Part shown: one piece after another, positions 51,186 to 60,548 of the stretch
How the letters are laid out: each line of letters starts with the position of its first letter
Numbering within the stretch: the stretch's first letter is position 1
Origin: CAVPXC01 sp963709505
Lineage (GTDB): Bacteria; Chloroflexota; Anaerolineae; JAAEKA01
Assembly: GCA_963709505.1 (NCBI GenBank)
Contig: CAVPXC010000014.1
Span: forward strand, 1 to 64,000
Length of the DNA stretch: 64,000 nucleotides
Reading direction: 5' to 3'
The notes under the pieces: model-generated
What the model saw: the letters and a program-made list of their open reading frames with translations, nothing else
What the model was told of the DNA's origin: nothing
Database searches by the model: none
Position numbers and translations under genes: made by a program

Positions 51186-51960
51186 TCACAATCCGGTGAG
51201 CGTGTGGGCGGCGTAGTAGTTTATCGCCGCCTGCATGAAGTCAGCCAGGTTGGGGCCGAAGTCTTCGTAGTAGGACCGGAAGCGGTCGTCGCTCGTGTAG
51301 AGCTGGCCCAGCCCACGATAGACCTCGGCCGAGCACGGGTAGAAGGTCTCGATCCAGGCATGATGCCGGGCGATGGTCTGCTGGACCTCAGGATCGCCCG
51401 GGTCTCGATCCATCGAGCTCAGCCATCCGGCGGGTGACTGCTTTGCCATCTTCCCCGACGGCTTGCCATTGCGCCTTCGACATCTTGCGTACCCGGCGCT
51501 CCGACTCTGCGACCAGCTTTGGGTCGTACTGCTCCTTGACCTCGCGTTTGTAGCGTTCGATCTGCTCCTGCGAGAATCCCTCGTAGAGCTCTGCATCCGT
51601 TAAAGTCATCGTATCCTCCGTCAATTTCTGAATCGTCTTGTCGACCGTCGACAGGAGCAGCGCCAGCCGTTCAGCCCGCTCGTGCAGCATCCGCCGGTGG
51701 CTCTCCAACGCCTGGATCGGGTCGAACCCGGGATCGTCCAGGATGCGCTGGATGTCGCCCAACGGAAAATCGAGCTCACGAAAGAAGAGAATCTGCTGCA
51801 GCCGCAGTAGATCGTCCTCGCCGTACAGCCGATACCCCGCTGCGGTTCGGGAAGACGGCCGTAGGAGCTTGATCTGGTCGTAGTGGTGGAGCGTCCGGAC
51901 GCTCACCCCGGCCATAGTTGCTACGTGATGAACTGTGTAGGCTGTGTTGCGCTTCTCCAT
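51186..51960 (-). CDS. TipA-like MerR-family regulator (one frameshift)
   Basis: About 257 residues. MerR winged HTH at the N-terminus (YTVHHVATMAGVSVRTLHHYDQIKLLRPS), dimerisation coil (51800-51650), then a TipAS-type ligand-binding domain (DPEVQQTIARHHAWIETFYP...YTSDDRFRSYYEDFGPNLADFMQAAI). The C-terminal domain is read in the +1 frame after one inserted base near 51412 (GAGCTCGATGG). TipA relatives bind thiopeptides or other drugs and activate their own promoter. ATG 51960 has no Shine-Dalgarno; the promoter at 51968-51998 implies an almost leaderless mRNA. Confidence 0.87.
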
Positions 51961-51967
51961 GGCGACT

Positions 51968-51998
51968 AGTGTACTCTATGACGTAACGTTAAAGTCAA
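51968..51998 (-). promoter_or_regulatory. MerR-type promoter with 19-bp spacer
   Basis: Minus-strand TTGACT (51998-51993), 19 bp, TACACT (51973-51968). The 19-bp spacer is the hallmark of promoters activated by MerR-family proteins, so autoregulation is likely. The -10 ends seven bases before the ATG. Confidence 0.7.
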
Positions 51999-52044
51999 GA
52001 GGGGAAACCTTAAAATTATCACAAGCTTTTTACGTGTCATGCTG

Positions 52045-52157
52045 AGACCCCGCATCCCGCGGGGCGGTATTCGCAAACGAATGACATGGTATGTCATGAG
52101 TAGACCCCGCATCCCGCGGGCGGTATTCGCAAACGAATGACATGGTATGTCATGAGG
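52045..52157. repeat. Two 57-bp tandem repeats
   Basis: Two near-identical copies of AGACCCCGCATCCCGCGGG...TTCGCAAACGAATGACATGG... at 52045-52101 and 52102-52157; each contains small palindromes (CCCGC/GCGGG, TTCG/CGAA, GACAT/ATGTC). Confidence 0.8.
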
Positions 52158-52176
52158 AGGGCCGGCGAGGCGCCTG

Positions 52177-53199
52177 CTATGCAAATAACCGTGCGATCTC
52201 ATCGACCGCAAAACGAGGAAAGACTACGTCTCTACCGCCCCGCCTGGCTTTGATCTCCCCAGCCGGTTTCGTGGCGTGTCCGATGACCTGGGCAGGAATA
52301 TCGGCTCGCGCAAAGGCCGCCAACAGCTTGCCGGTCTCGGCCGGCGCCAGCGCCACCAGCAGGGCGCCCGAGGCGATGACGCCCAGCGGGTCCAGCCCGT
52401 ACGCGTCGCAGAGCGCCTGGCTCTCCTGCGGTACCGGAACCGCGTCGAAATCCACCGTCATGCCGACGCCGGAGGCCTGAGCCATCTCCCAGATGCCGGT
52501 GGCCAAGCCGCCCTCGGTGGGATCGTGCATGGCATGCACCGCCACGGTGTCGACGGCCAGGTGGGCAGCCGCCACAACACTGATCCCTGGGTCGTGCAAG
52601 AAACCTTGAGCGCGCTTCAGGAGGGCAGGGTCGAAGCCGCGCGCCAGCAGCTCCTGCTCCTTCTCGCGGGCAATGATGGCCGTGCCCTCGATTGGCACAC
52701 CGCGCACCAGAACCAGGACGTCGCCGGGTTGCACGCCGGAGGATCGCACCAGCCGTGCGGGCATCACCTCACCCAACATCGTGCCGGAGATGATCGGCCG
52801 GTCGATCCCGACGGTGATCTCCGTGTGCCCGCCGGCCAGGGAGACGCCGAGCGCATTGCAAGCCTCGGCCAGTTGTGCGTAGATCGCTTCGACCAGCGCG
52901 GGCGTGGAGGTCTTCTCGGGCAGCAGCACGGTTGCCAGAAACCAGCGGGGCATGCCGCCCATGACCGCGATATCGTTAGCGTTGACGTTGACCGCATACC
53001 AGCCGATTTCTTCGGTAGCGAAGGTGATCGGGTCGGTCTTGGCCACCAGGTAGGTGGCGCCAAAGTCGATCACCGCAGCGTCCTCACCCATCTGCGGGCC
53101 GACGATCAGGCGCGGATCGTTCGGCGCAAAGCGGCGCAGTAGGCGGTCGAGCATGGGGGGCGGCAGCTTGCCGGCAGGCAGAAGATCGGATGTGCTCAT
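52177..53199 (-). CDS. HypE/AIR-synthase-like protein (PurM fold)
   Basis: 340 residues from ATG 53199. PurM-type N-terminal domain with IVGPQMGEDAAVID, KTDPITFATEEIGWYAVNVNANDIAVMG and SLAGGHTEI; C-terminal AIRS_C domain with DPTEGGLATG. This is the HypE/ThiL/PurM superfamily that phosphorylates or dehydrates a small substrate with ATP. No hyp genes are nearby, so it is probably a stand-alone paralogue of HypE of unknown function. Confidence 0.85.
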   Translation of the reverse strand: MSTSDLLPAGKLPPPMLDRLLRRFAPNDPRLIVGPQMGEDAAVIDFGATYLVAKTDPITFATEEIGWYAVNVNANDIAVMGGMPRWFLATVLLPEKTSTPALVEAIYAQLAEACNALGVSLAGGHTEITVGIDRPIISGTMLGEVMPARLVRSSGVQPGDVLVLVRGVPIEGTAIIAREKEQELLARGFDPALLKRAQGFLHDPGISVVAAAHLAVDTVAVHAMHDPTEGGLATGIWEMAQASGVGMTVDFDAVPVPQESQALCDAYGLDPLGVIASGALLVALAPAETGKLLAAFARADIPAQVIGHATKPAGEIKARRGGRDVVFPRFAVDEIARLFA

Positions 53200-53278
53200 C
53201 AAGTCTCGCTTTCTCACTTTGTTTGAATGGATTATGGCATAAATCGGCCAGACCGGAAAACGGGCAGGTTCGCAGGTT

Positions 53279-53340
53279 GCAAGTTGCAGGTTGCAGGTTC
53301 CGGAAAATGTGTCGCTTGCCATCTGCAACCTGCAACTTGC
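53279..53340. repeat. Inverted repeat GCAAGTTGCAGG / CCTGCAACTTGC
   Basis: 18-bp perfect arms (53279-53296 and 53323-53340), 26-nt loop, between divergent genes. Confidence 0.8.
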
Positions 53341-53364
53341 CAGCGCTCTCTGCCAGGTTATAAT
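53337..53364 (+). promoter_or_regulatory. Promoter of the MBL-fold gene
   Basis: TTGCCA (53337-53342), 16 bp, TATAAT (53359-53364); it leaves a leader of about 140 bases with the 53390 inverted repeat. Confidence 0.6.
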
Positions 53365-53389
53365 CGATGCAAAGGCATCTGATCACCCT

Positions 53390-53458
53390 GTAGGGGCGTA
53401 CACTTGCGGTCGCCCCTTGCGGTCGGCCCAGCGGGGAGGCGCAAGGCCGTGCCCCTAC
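53390..53458. repeat. GTAGGGGC...GCCCCTAC bounded palindromic repeat
   Basis: Outer arms GTAGGGGC and GCCCCTAC with internal CGCCCCTTGCGG and CGGGGAGGCGCAAGG pairing, in the leader of the MBL-fold gene. Confidence 0.65.
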
Positions 53459-53509
53459 ACCGGATTGTTGAGCGGATACCCGCACAGCTTTTGATGGAGC
53501 ATTATCAGC

Positions 53510-54403
53510 ATGTACGAAATCATCGACCTACATTTTCAAGGCTTTCCGCACGTCATCGCCAGCTACGTGCTGCGCGGGCCGGATGGGGTGGCGCTGATCG
53601 AGACCGGCCCGGCGTCCACCTATCCAGCCCTCAAGGCCGGTCTGGCCGGCGTGGGCATCGAGTTGGCACAGGTCACCGACGTACTGGTCACGCACGTGCA
53701 CCTCGACCACTCGGGCGCGGCCGGCTGCCTGGCGCGTGAAAGCGGCGCGACTGTGCACGTCCACACCGTGGGCGCGCCGCATTTGGCCGATCCGAGCAAG
53801 CTGTTGGCCTCAGCGCAGCGGATCTACGGCGACGATATGGACAAGCTGTGGGGCGAGACCGTCGCGGTGCCGGCCGGGCAGGTGCATGCACTGCAAGATG
53901 GCGACGTGATCTCGGCCGCCGGGTTGCGGCTGGTCGCGGTCGACACGCCCGGCCACGCCTATCACCATCACGCCTATCTACTGGACGGTCTGTGCTTCAC
54001 CGGCGACGTGGCGGCAGTGCGTTTTCCCGGCCTGCCACACGTGCGTGTTCCCACACCGCCACCCGAGATCGCTCTCCCGGCCTGGCGGCGCAGCCTGGCA
54101 CGGCTAAGGGAGCTTCGTCCCGATCGCCTGCTGCCCACCCATTTCGGCCCAGTCGAGGTGGATACGCACGCTCATTTGCAGGAAGTCGAAGACCGCCTGG
54201 CTGCCGCGGCGGCCTTCGTGCGCGCTTTTTGGCAGGAAGGGGTTTCGACGGAGACAATTATCCAGGCCTTCAAGCTCTGGATTGCCGAGCAAGCACTGGC
54301 CGATGGTGTCGATTCTGACGCTGCGGCGCGCTTCGAGGTGATCGTGCCGTCGGAGATGTGCGTGCAGGGATTGGTGCGGCACTATCAGAAGCTTGCGCGG
54401 TGA
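53510..54403 (+). CDS. Metallo-beta-lactamase-fold hydrolase
   Basis: 297 residues. MBL motif HxHxDH visible as THVHLDHSG; further His in TPGHAYHHHAYL; Asp in FTGDVAAV; last His in LLPTHFGPVE. It is a glyoxalase II or lactonase-like hydrolase with unknown substrate. The C-terminal 80 residues are helical. Start ATG 53510 (MYEIIDLHFQGF) follows a weak GGAG. Confidence 0.88.
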   Translation: MYEIIDLHFQGFPHVIASYVLRGPDGVALIETGPASTYPALKAGLAGVGIELAQVTDVLVTHVHLDHSGAAGCLARESGATVHVHTVGAPHLADPSKLLASAQRIYGDDMDKLWGETVAVPAGQVHALQDGDVISAAGLRLVAVDTPGHAYHHHAYLLDGLCFTGDVAAVRFPGLPHVRVPTPPPEIALPAWRRSLARLRELRPDRLLPTHFGPVEVDTHAHLQEVEDRLAAAAAFVRAFWQEGVSTETIIQAFKLWIAEQALADGVDSDAAARFEVIVPSEMCVQGLVRHYQKLAR

Positions 54404-54502
54404 GATTACGCGCCGGGATCACAAAACCGAGAGGACGCAGGGATTCTCTTTGCCACCAGGGCAGGCGAGGTCTCTGATCGTTGCAGATCCCGGGAGGGTG
54501 CA

Positions 54503-54994
54503 ATGTTCGTAATTGTCATGGGCGTAGCCGGCAGCGGCAAGACTACCATCGGCGAAGCGTTAGCGCGGGAATTGAGCTGTTCGTTCTACGAGGGAGATGC
54601 CTATCATTCCCAGGCCAATGTGGCAAAAATGGCTTCAGGCATCCCCCTCGATGACGACGACCGGGCAGATTGGCTGGCGGCCCTGGCCGGCGTCATCCGC
54701 GATGGCTTGGCGCGCGGCGAGAGCGGTGTGATTGCTTGCTCAGCGCTGAAGGATAAGTATCGCGCCGTGTTGCACGCAGCTGCTGCGGACCCAACGCAGG
54801 TGCGATTTGTCTACCTCAAAGGCAGTTACGAGGCTATTCTGGCACACATGCGGAGTCGCCAGGGACATTACATGAAGCCGGGCATGCTCCAGAGCCAGTT
54901 CGACGTCCTGGAGGAGCCGAGCGACACGATAAGGGTGGACATAACGCTCGAACTAGAAGAGAAAGTTCGCCAAATCAAGGAGCAACTCGTCTGA
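54503..54994 (+). CDS. gntK: Gluconokinase
   Basis: 163 residues. Phosphorylates gluconate to 6-phosphogluconate. P-loop VMGVAGSGKTTIG, EGDAYHSQANVAKM, GIPLDDDDRADWL and CSALKDKYR match GntK throughout. Start 54503 with GGGAGG. Followed at once by a REP-like unit. Confidence 0.93.
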   Translation: MFVIVMGVAGSGKTTIGEALARELSCSFYEGDAYHSQANVAKMASGIPLDDDDRADWLAALAGVIRDGLARGESGVIACSALKDKYRAVLHAAAADPTQVRFVYLKGSYEAILAHMRSRQGHYMKPGMLQSQFDVLEEPSDTIRVDITLELEEKVRQIKEQLV

Positions 54995-54999
54995 AGTGG

Positions 55000-55052
55000 A
55001 ATCCGGGATTGGAAATCCCGGTCTGAAAACGAGAAGTGGCCGCAGCCACTGG
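55000..55052. repeat. REP-like unit
   Basis: CCGGGATTGGAAATCCCGG (55003-55021), linker with CTGAAAACGAGAA, GTGGCCGCAGCCAC (55036-55049), directly after gntK. Confidence 0.85.
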
Positions 55053-55172
55053 CGGAAGGGTACGGCTGTTACTTCGGACGGCCCGTGGTGCGCCGACTGA
55101 GGTGCTAGTGGATCAGCCCAGCCACCAGGATCAGGCCGAGAGTTTCAAGTGTTGTTTCATGACCTCCTATGT

Positions 55173-55178
55173 TACAAT
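55173..55178 (+). promoter_or_regulatory. Candidate -10 of the DGR target gene
   Basis: TACAAT about 88 bases before ATG 55266, with GTGTTG 18 bases upstream. Weak. Confidence 0.4.
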
Positions 55179-55265
55179 CGGAGACGATGCCAACATTTTA
55201 TTCGTAAGCCCGAAGAAATCCCTGCAGTCGCCTCTTAGATCCTGGGCTACGCTTGGAGACTATAA

Positions 55266-58200
55266 ATGACAACGTTCACATGGTTGCATCTGTCGGACTT
55301 ACATTTTCGCAGTGGTAGCAGTCGTTCGTGGGACCGCGACATCGTCCTGCGAACCCTGCTTGACGACATCAAAGAACGCATAGCGCAGGATAGCTTACGT
55401 CCCGATCTGATTCTCTTCTCTGGAGATGTGGCGTTCAGCGGTCAGGCGGACGAGTACGCGCTGGCTCGCGAGTTCTTTGATGAGCTGCTTAGAGTGACTG
55501 CTCTGCCGAAGAGCCGGTTCTTCGTCGTCCCAGGCAACCACGACGTGGATCGTAGGGCTATTACACGTGGTGCAAGCGTCGTCGGCAGTTCCCTCACCGA
55601 CCGGGGTGCGGTGAACGAACTGCTGACCCATGGCGACGACCGACGGCTCGTGTTGCGCCGGCTTGACGGCTATGCCCGCTTCGTCAACGAGTACCTTGAG
55701 GGGCTGCTGCCGTTCAATGACGAGCAGTTCTTCTACGTAAAAAGCCTCGACCCAGCGGGGCGCCGGATTGCTGTGTTGGGGCTCAATTCGGCATGGCTGT
55801 GCGCCGGCGACGATGACCGCAGCCGGTTGGTGGTGGGGGAACTCCAGGTGCGCCGGGCCCTGGATGCAAGCAGCGACGCTGATCTCCGGGTTGCCCTCGT
55901 GCACCACCCCTTCGATTGGCTACAGGAGTTCGATCAGGATGACACGGAGGCGCTGTTGATGCAGGGGTGCGCCTTCATCCTGCACGGCCACCTCCATCGG
56001 CCTGGCGTTCGCAGCCTGAAGACACCTGATGCCGGAGCGATGATCCTGGCCGCGGGCGCCAGCTACGAGAGCCGCCAGTACCAAAACGGCTACAACTGGG
56101 TGCGTCTAGACCTGGAGAGCGGCCAGGGCACGACCTACCTGAGGGCCTACAGCGATCGGGGCGGCGGTTTCTGGACCAAGGACGTGGCTACGTACAAGAA
56201 CGCGCCCGACGGCGAGTTCAGCTTTGTCGTGCCGTTGGCCTCAAAGGTCCCCTCCAGGACGAAGCCGGCATCGCCTGCACCAACGCCTACGCCAGTGGCA
56301 AATACCACTCTGGAGGCGAACTATCTGCGCCGCGTGCAGTCATTCGCCAACGTCCTGCCGTTGTGGGCCATTGACCCGCGTGGTGTGGAGCGCACCTTGC
56401 AGAAGACCATGGATCTGTTGCCGGTGTACGTAGCGCTCAACACGACCGCCTCAGAGTCCGTAGAGAAGGACGGGCCGGGCCGAGGACGCAAGGAGCCAAC
56501 GATTGAGGCCATGGCGGGAGAAGAGCGCGAGACAAAACCGTTATCGGTCTTGGAAGCCGCAGCTCGCCAGCGATGGATGGTGTTGCTGGGCGACCCTGGC
56601 AGCGGCAAGTCCACGTTTGCAAACTATCTCGCACTGTGTCTGGCCGGCGCTCGCCTGGAAATGATGGGCGAAACGCCTGATGTGCCCGGGTCGAACTGGT
56701 TGGGCCAGTTGGCCCCACCGTGGCCCCACGGCGCGTTGCTTCCGCTCCAGATCACCCTGCGCCAGTTCGCCCGAAGCGAGTTTTGTGACGGTACCGCTAA
56801 CGGGCTCTGGAGCTTTGTCGTCAAAACCCTCACCGATCACAGCCTGGCCGATTTCGCCGATGTATTGCGTAAACGGCTGATGGAGGGCGGGGTGTTCCTG
56901 CTGCTGGATGGCCTTGACGAAGTCGCTGACGATGCCCAACGCAGCATGGTGCGCGACGCCGTGGCCCAATTCGTCGCAACCTTCTCCCATCCCTCCAACC
57001 GTTCCTTGGTTACCTGCCGAGGCTATGCGTATCAGGATCCCCAACACCAGCTCGACCAGTTCGTCAATTATACCCTGGCCGCGCTCGGGCCGGAGCAAAG
57101 CGACACGTTCGTCGACTGCTGGTATCGCGAGGTGTGCCGGCTGAGGTGGAAGGAAGAAGCGGATGCCAAGACCCTGGCCGAGCGGCTCAAGGAGGCAAGC
57201 CGTCGGCCTGACCTGGCGCCGCTTGCGGCCAATCCACTGCAACTGGCGATGATGGCCTCCTTGCAGTTTTCTTGGGGACGGCTGCCCGACGACCGTGTGG
57301 AGCTCTACGCCGAGATGGTCCGCCTGCTGCTGGTGCGCTGGCAAGAGGCGCGCCTGGGACAGGAGACAGGAGTCACCCCGACCATCAGCATGAGCGACCT
57401 CGAATTGGCTCTCGAACGGGTTGCGTTCGTGGCCCATCGGCAACAATCCTTACAAGAAGGCACGGCAGATATCAGTGAAGCCTTGCTGTTGAGCGTGTTC
57501 AAGGAATATCTCGACGGAAGCTGGGATCGCGCCACAAAACTGGTCCACTACCTTCGGGATCGCGCCGGGCTGCTGATCGACCGCGGCAACGGCGCTTTCG
57601 CCTTTCCGCACCGTTCCTATCAGGAATATCTGGCCGGCTCCTATCTGGCCGTGCAGCCAGAGTTTCCCGACGAGACCGTCGCGCTCGTGAAGGACAACTA
57701 CCCGCAGTGGCGCGAGGTCGCGCTCTGGGCAACGGGCGCGATGACGCGCCAGAAGAAGATGCCCCACATTGCCGTCGACCTGGCATCGGCGCTGTGCCCG
57801 AAGGAGGAGCCGCCGGCCGAGGTTTCGCAGATCGATTGGCGAATGGCCAATCTAGCGGGCGAGGTGTTGCGGGAGATCGGCCTGCAGAACGTCACCGTGC
57901 GCGAGCGCCACCAGCCCGTCGTGGCTCGCGTACAGCGCTGGCTGTTGGCTCTCGTGCAACGCGGCGCCCTTGCGCCAACGGAGCGCGCCGAAGCGGGTCT
58001 CACCTTGGGCTTCGTGGGCGATCCCCGCTTTGCGGCCGGTCTCTACAGCCTGCCGAAGTTAATCGCCATTCCGTCCGGACGCTGGTGGATGGGGAGTGAC
58101 GAAGCCGAGGTCGAGCGGCTGGTCAAGGAAACAGGCAATGATGCGTACAAGCGCGAATTGCCCCGCCACCAGATTGAGCTGTCGCCTTTCGCCATTGCCC

Positions 58201-58885
58201 GCTATCCCACCACCAATGCCATGTTCCAGTGCTTCTTGGAGGCCGGCGGCTACCAGGACCAGCGCTGGTGGTCCGAGGCCAGGGTCGCCAAGGTGTGGCG
58301 AAAGGACGGGACTGTCAAGGATAGATGGAGCAATGACGTGCGAACCCAACCCGTTTACTGGGACGACGCTCGTCTCAACGGGCCGACCCAACCGGTGGTT
58401 GGGGTCACCTGGTACGAAGCCGTGGCCTATTGCCGTTGGCTGACGGCATCGCTGGCCGACGGCTTCGAGTACCGACTGCCCACGGAAGCCGAATGGGAGC
58501 GCGCAGCGCGTGGCCCTCACGGCTGGCGCTATCCATGGGGCGACGAGTGGATGCAAGATCGGGCCAACTCAAAAGAGCTGAGCCTGGAGCGCACCACACC
58601 CGTGGGCATCTTCCCGGATGGCGCTAGCGCCGAAGGTGTGTTAGACTTGAGCGGTAACGTTTGGGAATGGTGTAGTGACTGGTTCGCAGAAGACACGTAT
58701 GCCCAACGAGCAGGACGGGTTGAACGGGATCCACAGGGACCGACGAAAAGTGAGTACAAGGTGCTACGCGGCGGCTCATGGTACAATAATAGAACAGTCG
58801 TGCGGTGCGCGTCCCGGACAGGGGCAACCCTGGCGACAGGGGCGACTACGTCGGCTTTCGTGTCGCCAGGGGGCCTCTCAAATAG
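55266..58885 (+). CDS. DGR target protein: metallophosphoesterase - NACHT NTPase - FGE-sulfatase (variable) receptor
   Basis: About 1206 residues if the one-base loss in VR (near 58818) is repaired; as written the frame runs on to 59123. Domains in order: calcineurin-like phosphoesterase (residues 8-290: HLSDLHF, FSGDVAFSG, PGNHDVD, HHP, LHGHLHRP); NACHT STAND NTPase (about 430-760: P-loop GDPGSGKST 442-449, Walker B LLLDGLDEV 545-552, HRSYQEYLAG); FGE-sulfatase/C-type-lectin fold (about 931-1206: WWMGSDEAE, LPTEAEWERAARG, LSGNVWEWCSDW, VLRGGSWYNN), with the variable residues near its end. It resembles NLR-like bacterial immune proteins with a nuclease effector. The ligand is unknown. GGAG lies upstream of the ATG. 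Confidence 0.88.
58798..58869 (+). repeat. Variable repeat (VR) of the diversity-generating retroelement
   Basis: 72 nt aligning to TR 60946-61018. Identical flanks TCGTGCGGTGCGCGT and GGCTTTCGTGTCGCCAG. In between, ten substitutions, every one at a template adenine (to C once, G seven times, T twice), and one adenine lost. No other base differs. The codons lie at the surface-loop end of the FGE-like domain. Confidence 0.95.
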
Positions 58886-59017
58886 CACCCTGTTCCCTGT
58901 CCCCTGTTCTCTGTCCACCGGTATACGCACGTATGATGCATCGACTGAAAAGCGCCTCCTTTGTTTCCAGCCCTGCGGCCCGTGGGCCGCAGGGCGCGCG
59001 GCGGAATCGGCCAGTGT

Positions 59018-59070
59018 GACAGGGATTGGAAATCCCCTGGCTGAAGTTGAGAAGTGCCCTCAGGCACTGG
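59018..59070. repeat. REP-like unit
   Basis: CAGGGATTGGAAATCCCCTG, linker GGCTGAAGTTGAGAA, GTGCCCTCAGGCAC; downstream of the DGR target. Confidence 0.85.
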
Positions 59071-59121
59071 GAGAGCCGGAAGCCGGAAGCCGGAAGTCAG
59101 AAGCCTTCAAGTACTATAGAT

Positions 59122-59291
59122 AGCTCGACAATGTTAGATTAGACAAATGTTCTATAGAAACGCCGCTTTCTTGACCAATTCGCGGCATTCGGCTAAGGGA
59201 AATGCACTTCCGACGGAGCGGTTATGTTACCCTGGTGGGCCTGGTTCGCACGAGATTATGGAACAAATGTGCAATCTAACATTGTCGAGAT
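59122..59291. mobile_element. MITE-like element with about 30-bp terminal inverted repeats
   Basis: CTCGACAATGTTAGATTAGACAAATGTTC (from 59122) and the near-complement GAACAAATGTGCAATCTAACATTGTCGAG (to about 59291) enclose about 110 bases with no gene. Length, TIRs and lack of coding capacity fit a non-autonomous element. It separates target and RT. Confidence 0.6.
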
Positions 59292-59427
59292 AGTCAGATA
59301 AAATTTGGGCATCGTGTGTCGCCCTCACGCTTGGTAGGGGGCGACACCCCGAAACATTGTCTGAACACCTATAGAAAGCAAGTCAAATCGCAAGCCGCTT
59401 CAGCGGCCTGCGATGCAATCCGTTCCG

Positions 59428-59479
59428 CAGTGCCTGAGGGCACTTTTCGGTTTCAGCCAGGGGATTTCCAATCCCTGGG
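59428..59479. repeat. REP-like unit just upstream of the RT
   Basis: GTGCCTGAGGGCAC, linker, CAGGGGATTTCCAATCCCTG: inverted relative to the unit at 59018, ending eight bases before the RT start codon. Confidence 0.85.
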
Positions 59480-59486
59480 TTTAGCT

Positions 59487-60548
59487 ATGCCACGCACCTT
59501 CAAACACCTCTACCCCCAAATTTACGACCTGGAAAACCTCTGGCTGGCCTGGCGGCGCGCTCGGCGGGGTGGCAAGCGCAAGTGGTCCAGCGTGGCAACC
59601 TTTGAGTTCGACCTGGAACAGAACCTGCTGGCTCTCCACGAAGAGCTGCGCGACAAGACTTACCGGCCTGGTCCGTACCGCAATTTCACGATCCGGGAGC
59701 CCAAGGTGCGGCGCATCTCGGCCGCGCCGTTCCGAGACCGCGTCGTCCACCATGCGCTGATGCAGGTGACCTGGCCGATCTTGGAGGCGCGCATGATCCA
59801 CGACAGCTACGCTTGCCGGGTGGGCAAAGGGACGCATAAGGCCATCGACCGCGCGCAAGAGCTCAGCCGCCGCTACCGCTACGTCTTGCAGTGCGATGTG
59901 GTCCAGTTCTTTCCCGCGGTCGATCAGGCCATCCTGCGCGGCCAGTTGGCCCGCCACATCGCCTGCCCCGACACCCTTTGGCTCATGGACCACATCCTGG
60001 CAAGTGGCCAGGACGTGCTGGCCGGCCACTACGATATGGTCTACTTTCCCGGCGATGACCTGCTGGCCGCGGCCCGCCCGCGCGGTCTGCCAATCGGCAA
60101 CCTGACTTCGCAGAACTGGGCGAACGTCTATCTCAATGACCTGGACCAATTCGTGAAGCACGGCCTGCACTGCCACGCCTATCTGCGCTACGCCGACGAC
60201 TTCCTGCTCTTCGCCGACAACAAGCCGACCCTCTGGGCCTGGCGCGGCGAGATCGTCGACAAGCTGGCCGAGCTGCGCCTGACCTTGCATGAAGACCGGG
60301 CTCAGGTCTTCCCGGTCAAGGCCGGCATTCCCTGGCTGGGCTTCCGGGTTTTCCCGACACATCGGCGACTCAAACGGCGCAACGTCAAGACGTTTGGCCG
60401 CCGCCTGCGCGCCCAGCGCGATGCCTACAAGGCCGGACAAATGACCCTGGCCGAGATCCAGCCCTCGGTGCGCGCCTGGATCGCCCATGCCAGGCATGCC
60501 GACACCTACCGGCTGCGCAAAGCGCTCTTCCGACTGGTGCTATTTTGA
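59487..60548 (+). CDS. DGR-type reverse transcriptase
   Basis: 353 residues from ATG 59487 (MPRTFKHLYPQIYDLENLWL). RT fingers-palm order: RDRVVHHALMQV, LQCDVVQFFPAVDQ (first catalytic Asp), GLPIGNLTSQNWANVYLND, LRYADDFLLF (YxDD), GIPWLGFRVFP. The motif 4 sequence IGNLTSQ in place of QG-x-x-x-SP marks diversity-generating retroelements rather than group II introns or retrons. There is no maturase or endonuclease domain. It copies TR RNA with adenine mutagenesis into VR. The frame is open upstream to 59316, but that part only spans repeats. Confidence 0.95.
   Translation: MPRTFKHLYPQIYDLENLWLAWRRARRGGKRKWSSVATFEFDLEQNLLALHEELRDKTYRPGPYRNFTIREPKVRRISAAPFRDRVVHHALMQVTWPILEARMIHDSYACRVGKGTHKAIDRAQELSRRYRYVLQCDVVQFFPAVDQAILRGQLARHIACPDTLWLMDHILASGQDVLAGHYDMVYFPGDDLLAAARPRGLPIGNLTSQNWANVYLNDLDQFVKHGLHCHAYLRYADDFLLFADNKPTLWAWRGEIVDKLAELRLTLHEDRAQVFPVKAGIPWLGFRVFPTHRRLKRRNVKTFGRRLRAQRDAYKAGQMTLAEIQPSVRAWIAHARHADTYRLRKALFRLVLF

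Noticed and set aside
48991..51189. 732-codon open frame antisense to glgE
   Set aside because: A shadow caused by high third-position GC; no family similarity, whereas the plus-strand GlgE is complete with catalytic residues.
55036..55269. 77-codon frame before the DGR target
   Set aside because: It begins inside a REP unit, has no Shine-Dalgarno sequence or family similarity, and overlaps the target's leader.
59487..60548. Group II intron or retron reverse transcriptase
   Set aside because: No maturase or HNH domain, no intron boundaries, no msr/msd; the IGNLTSQ motif, an Avd gene and a matched TR/VR pair identify a DGR.
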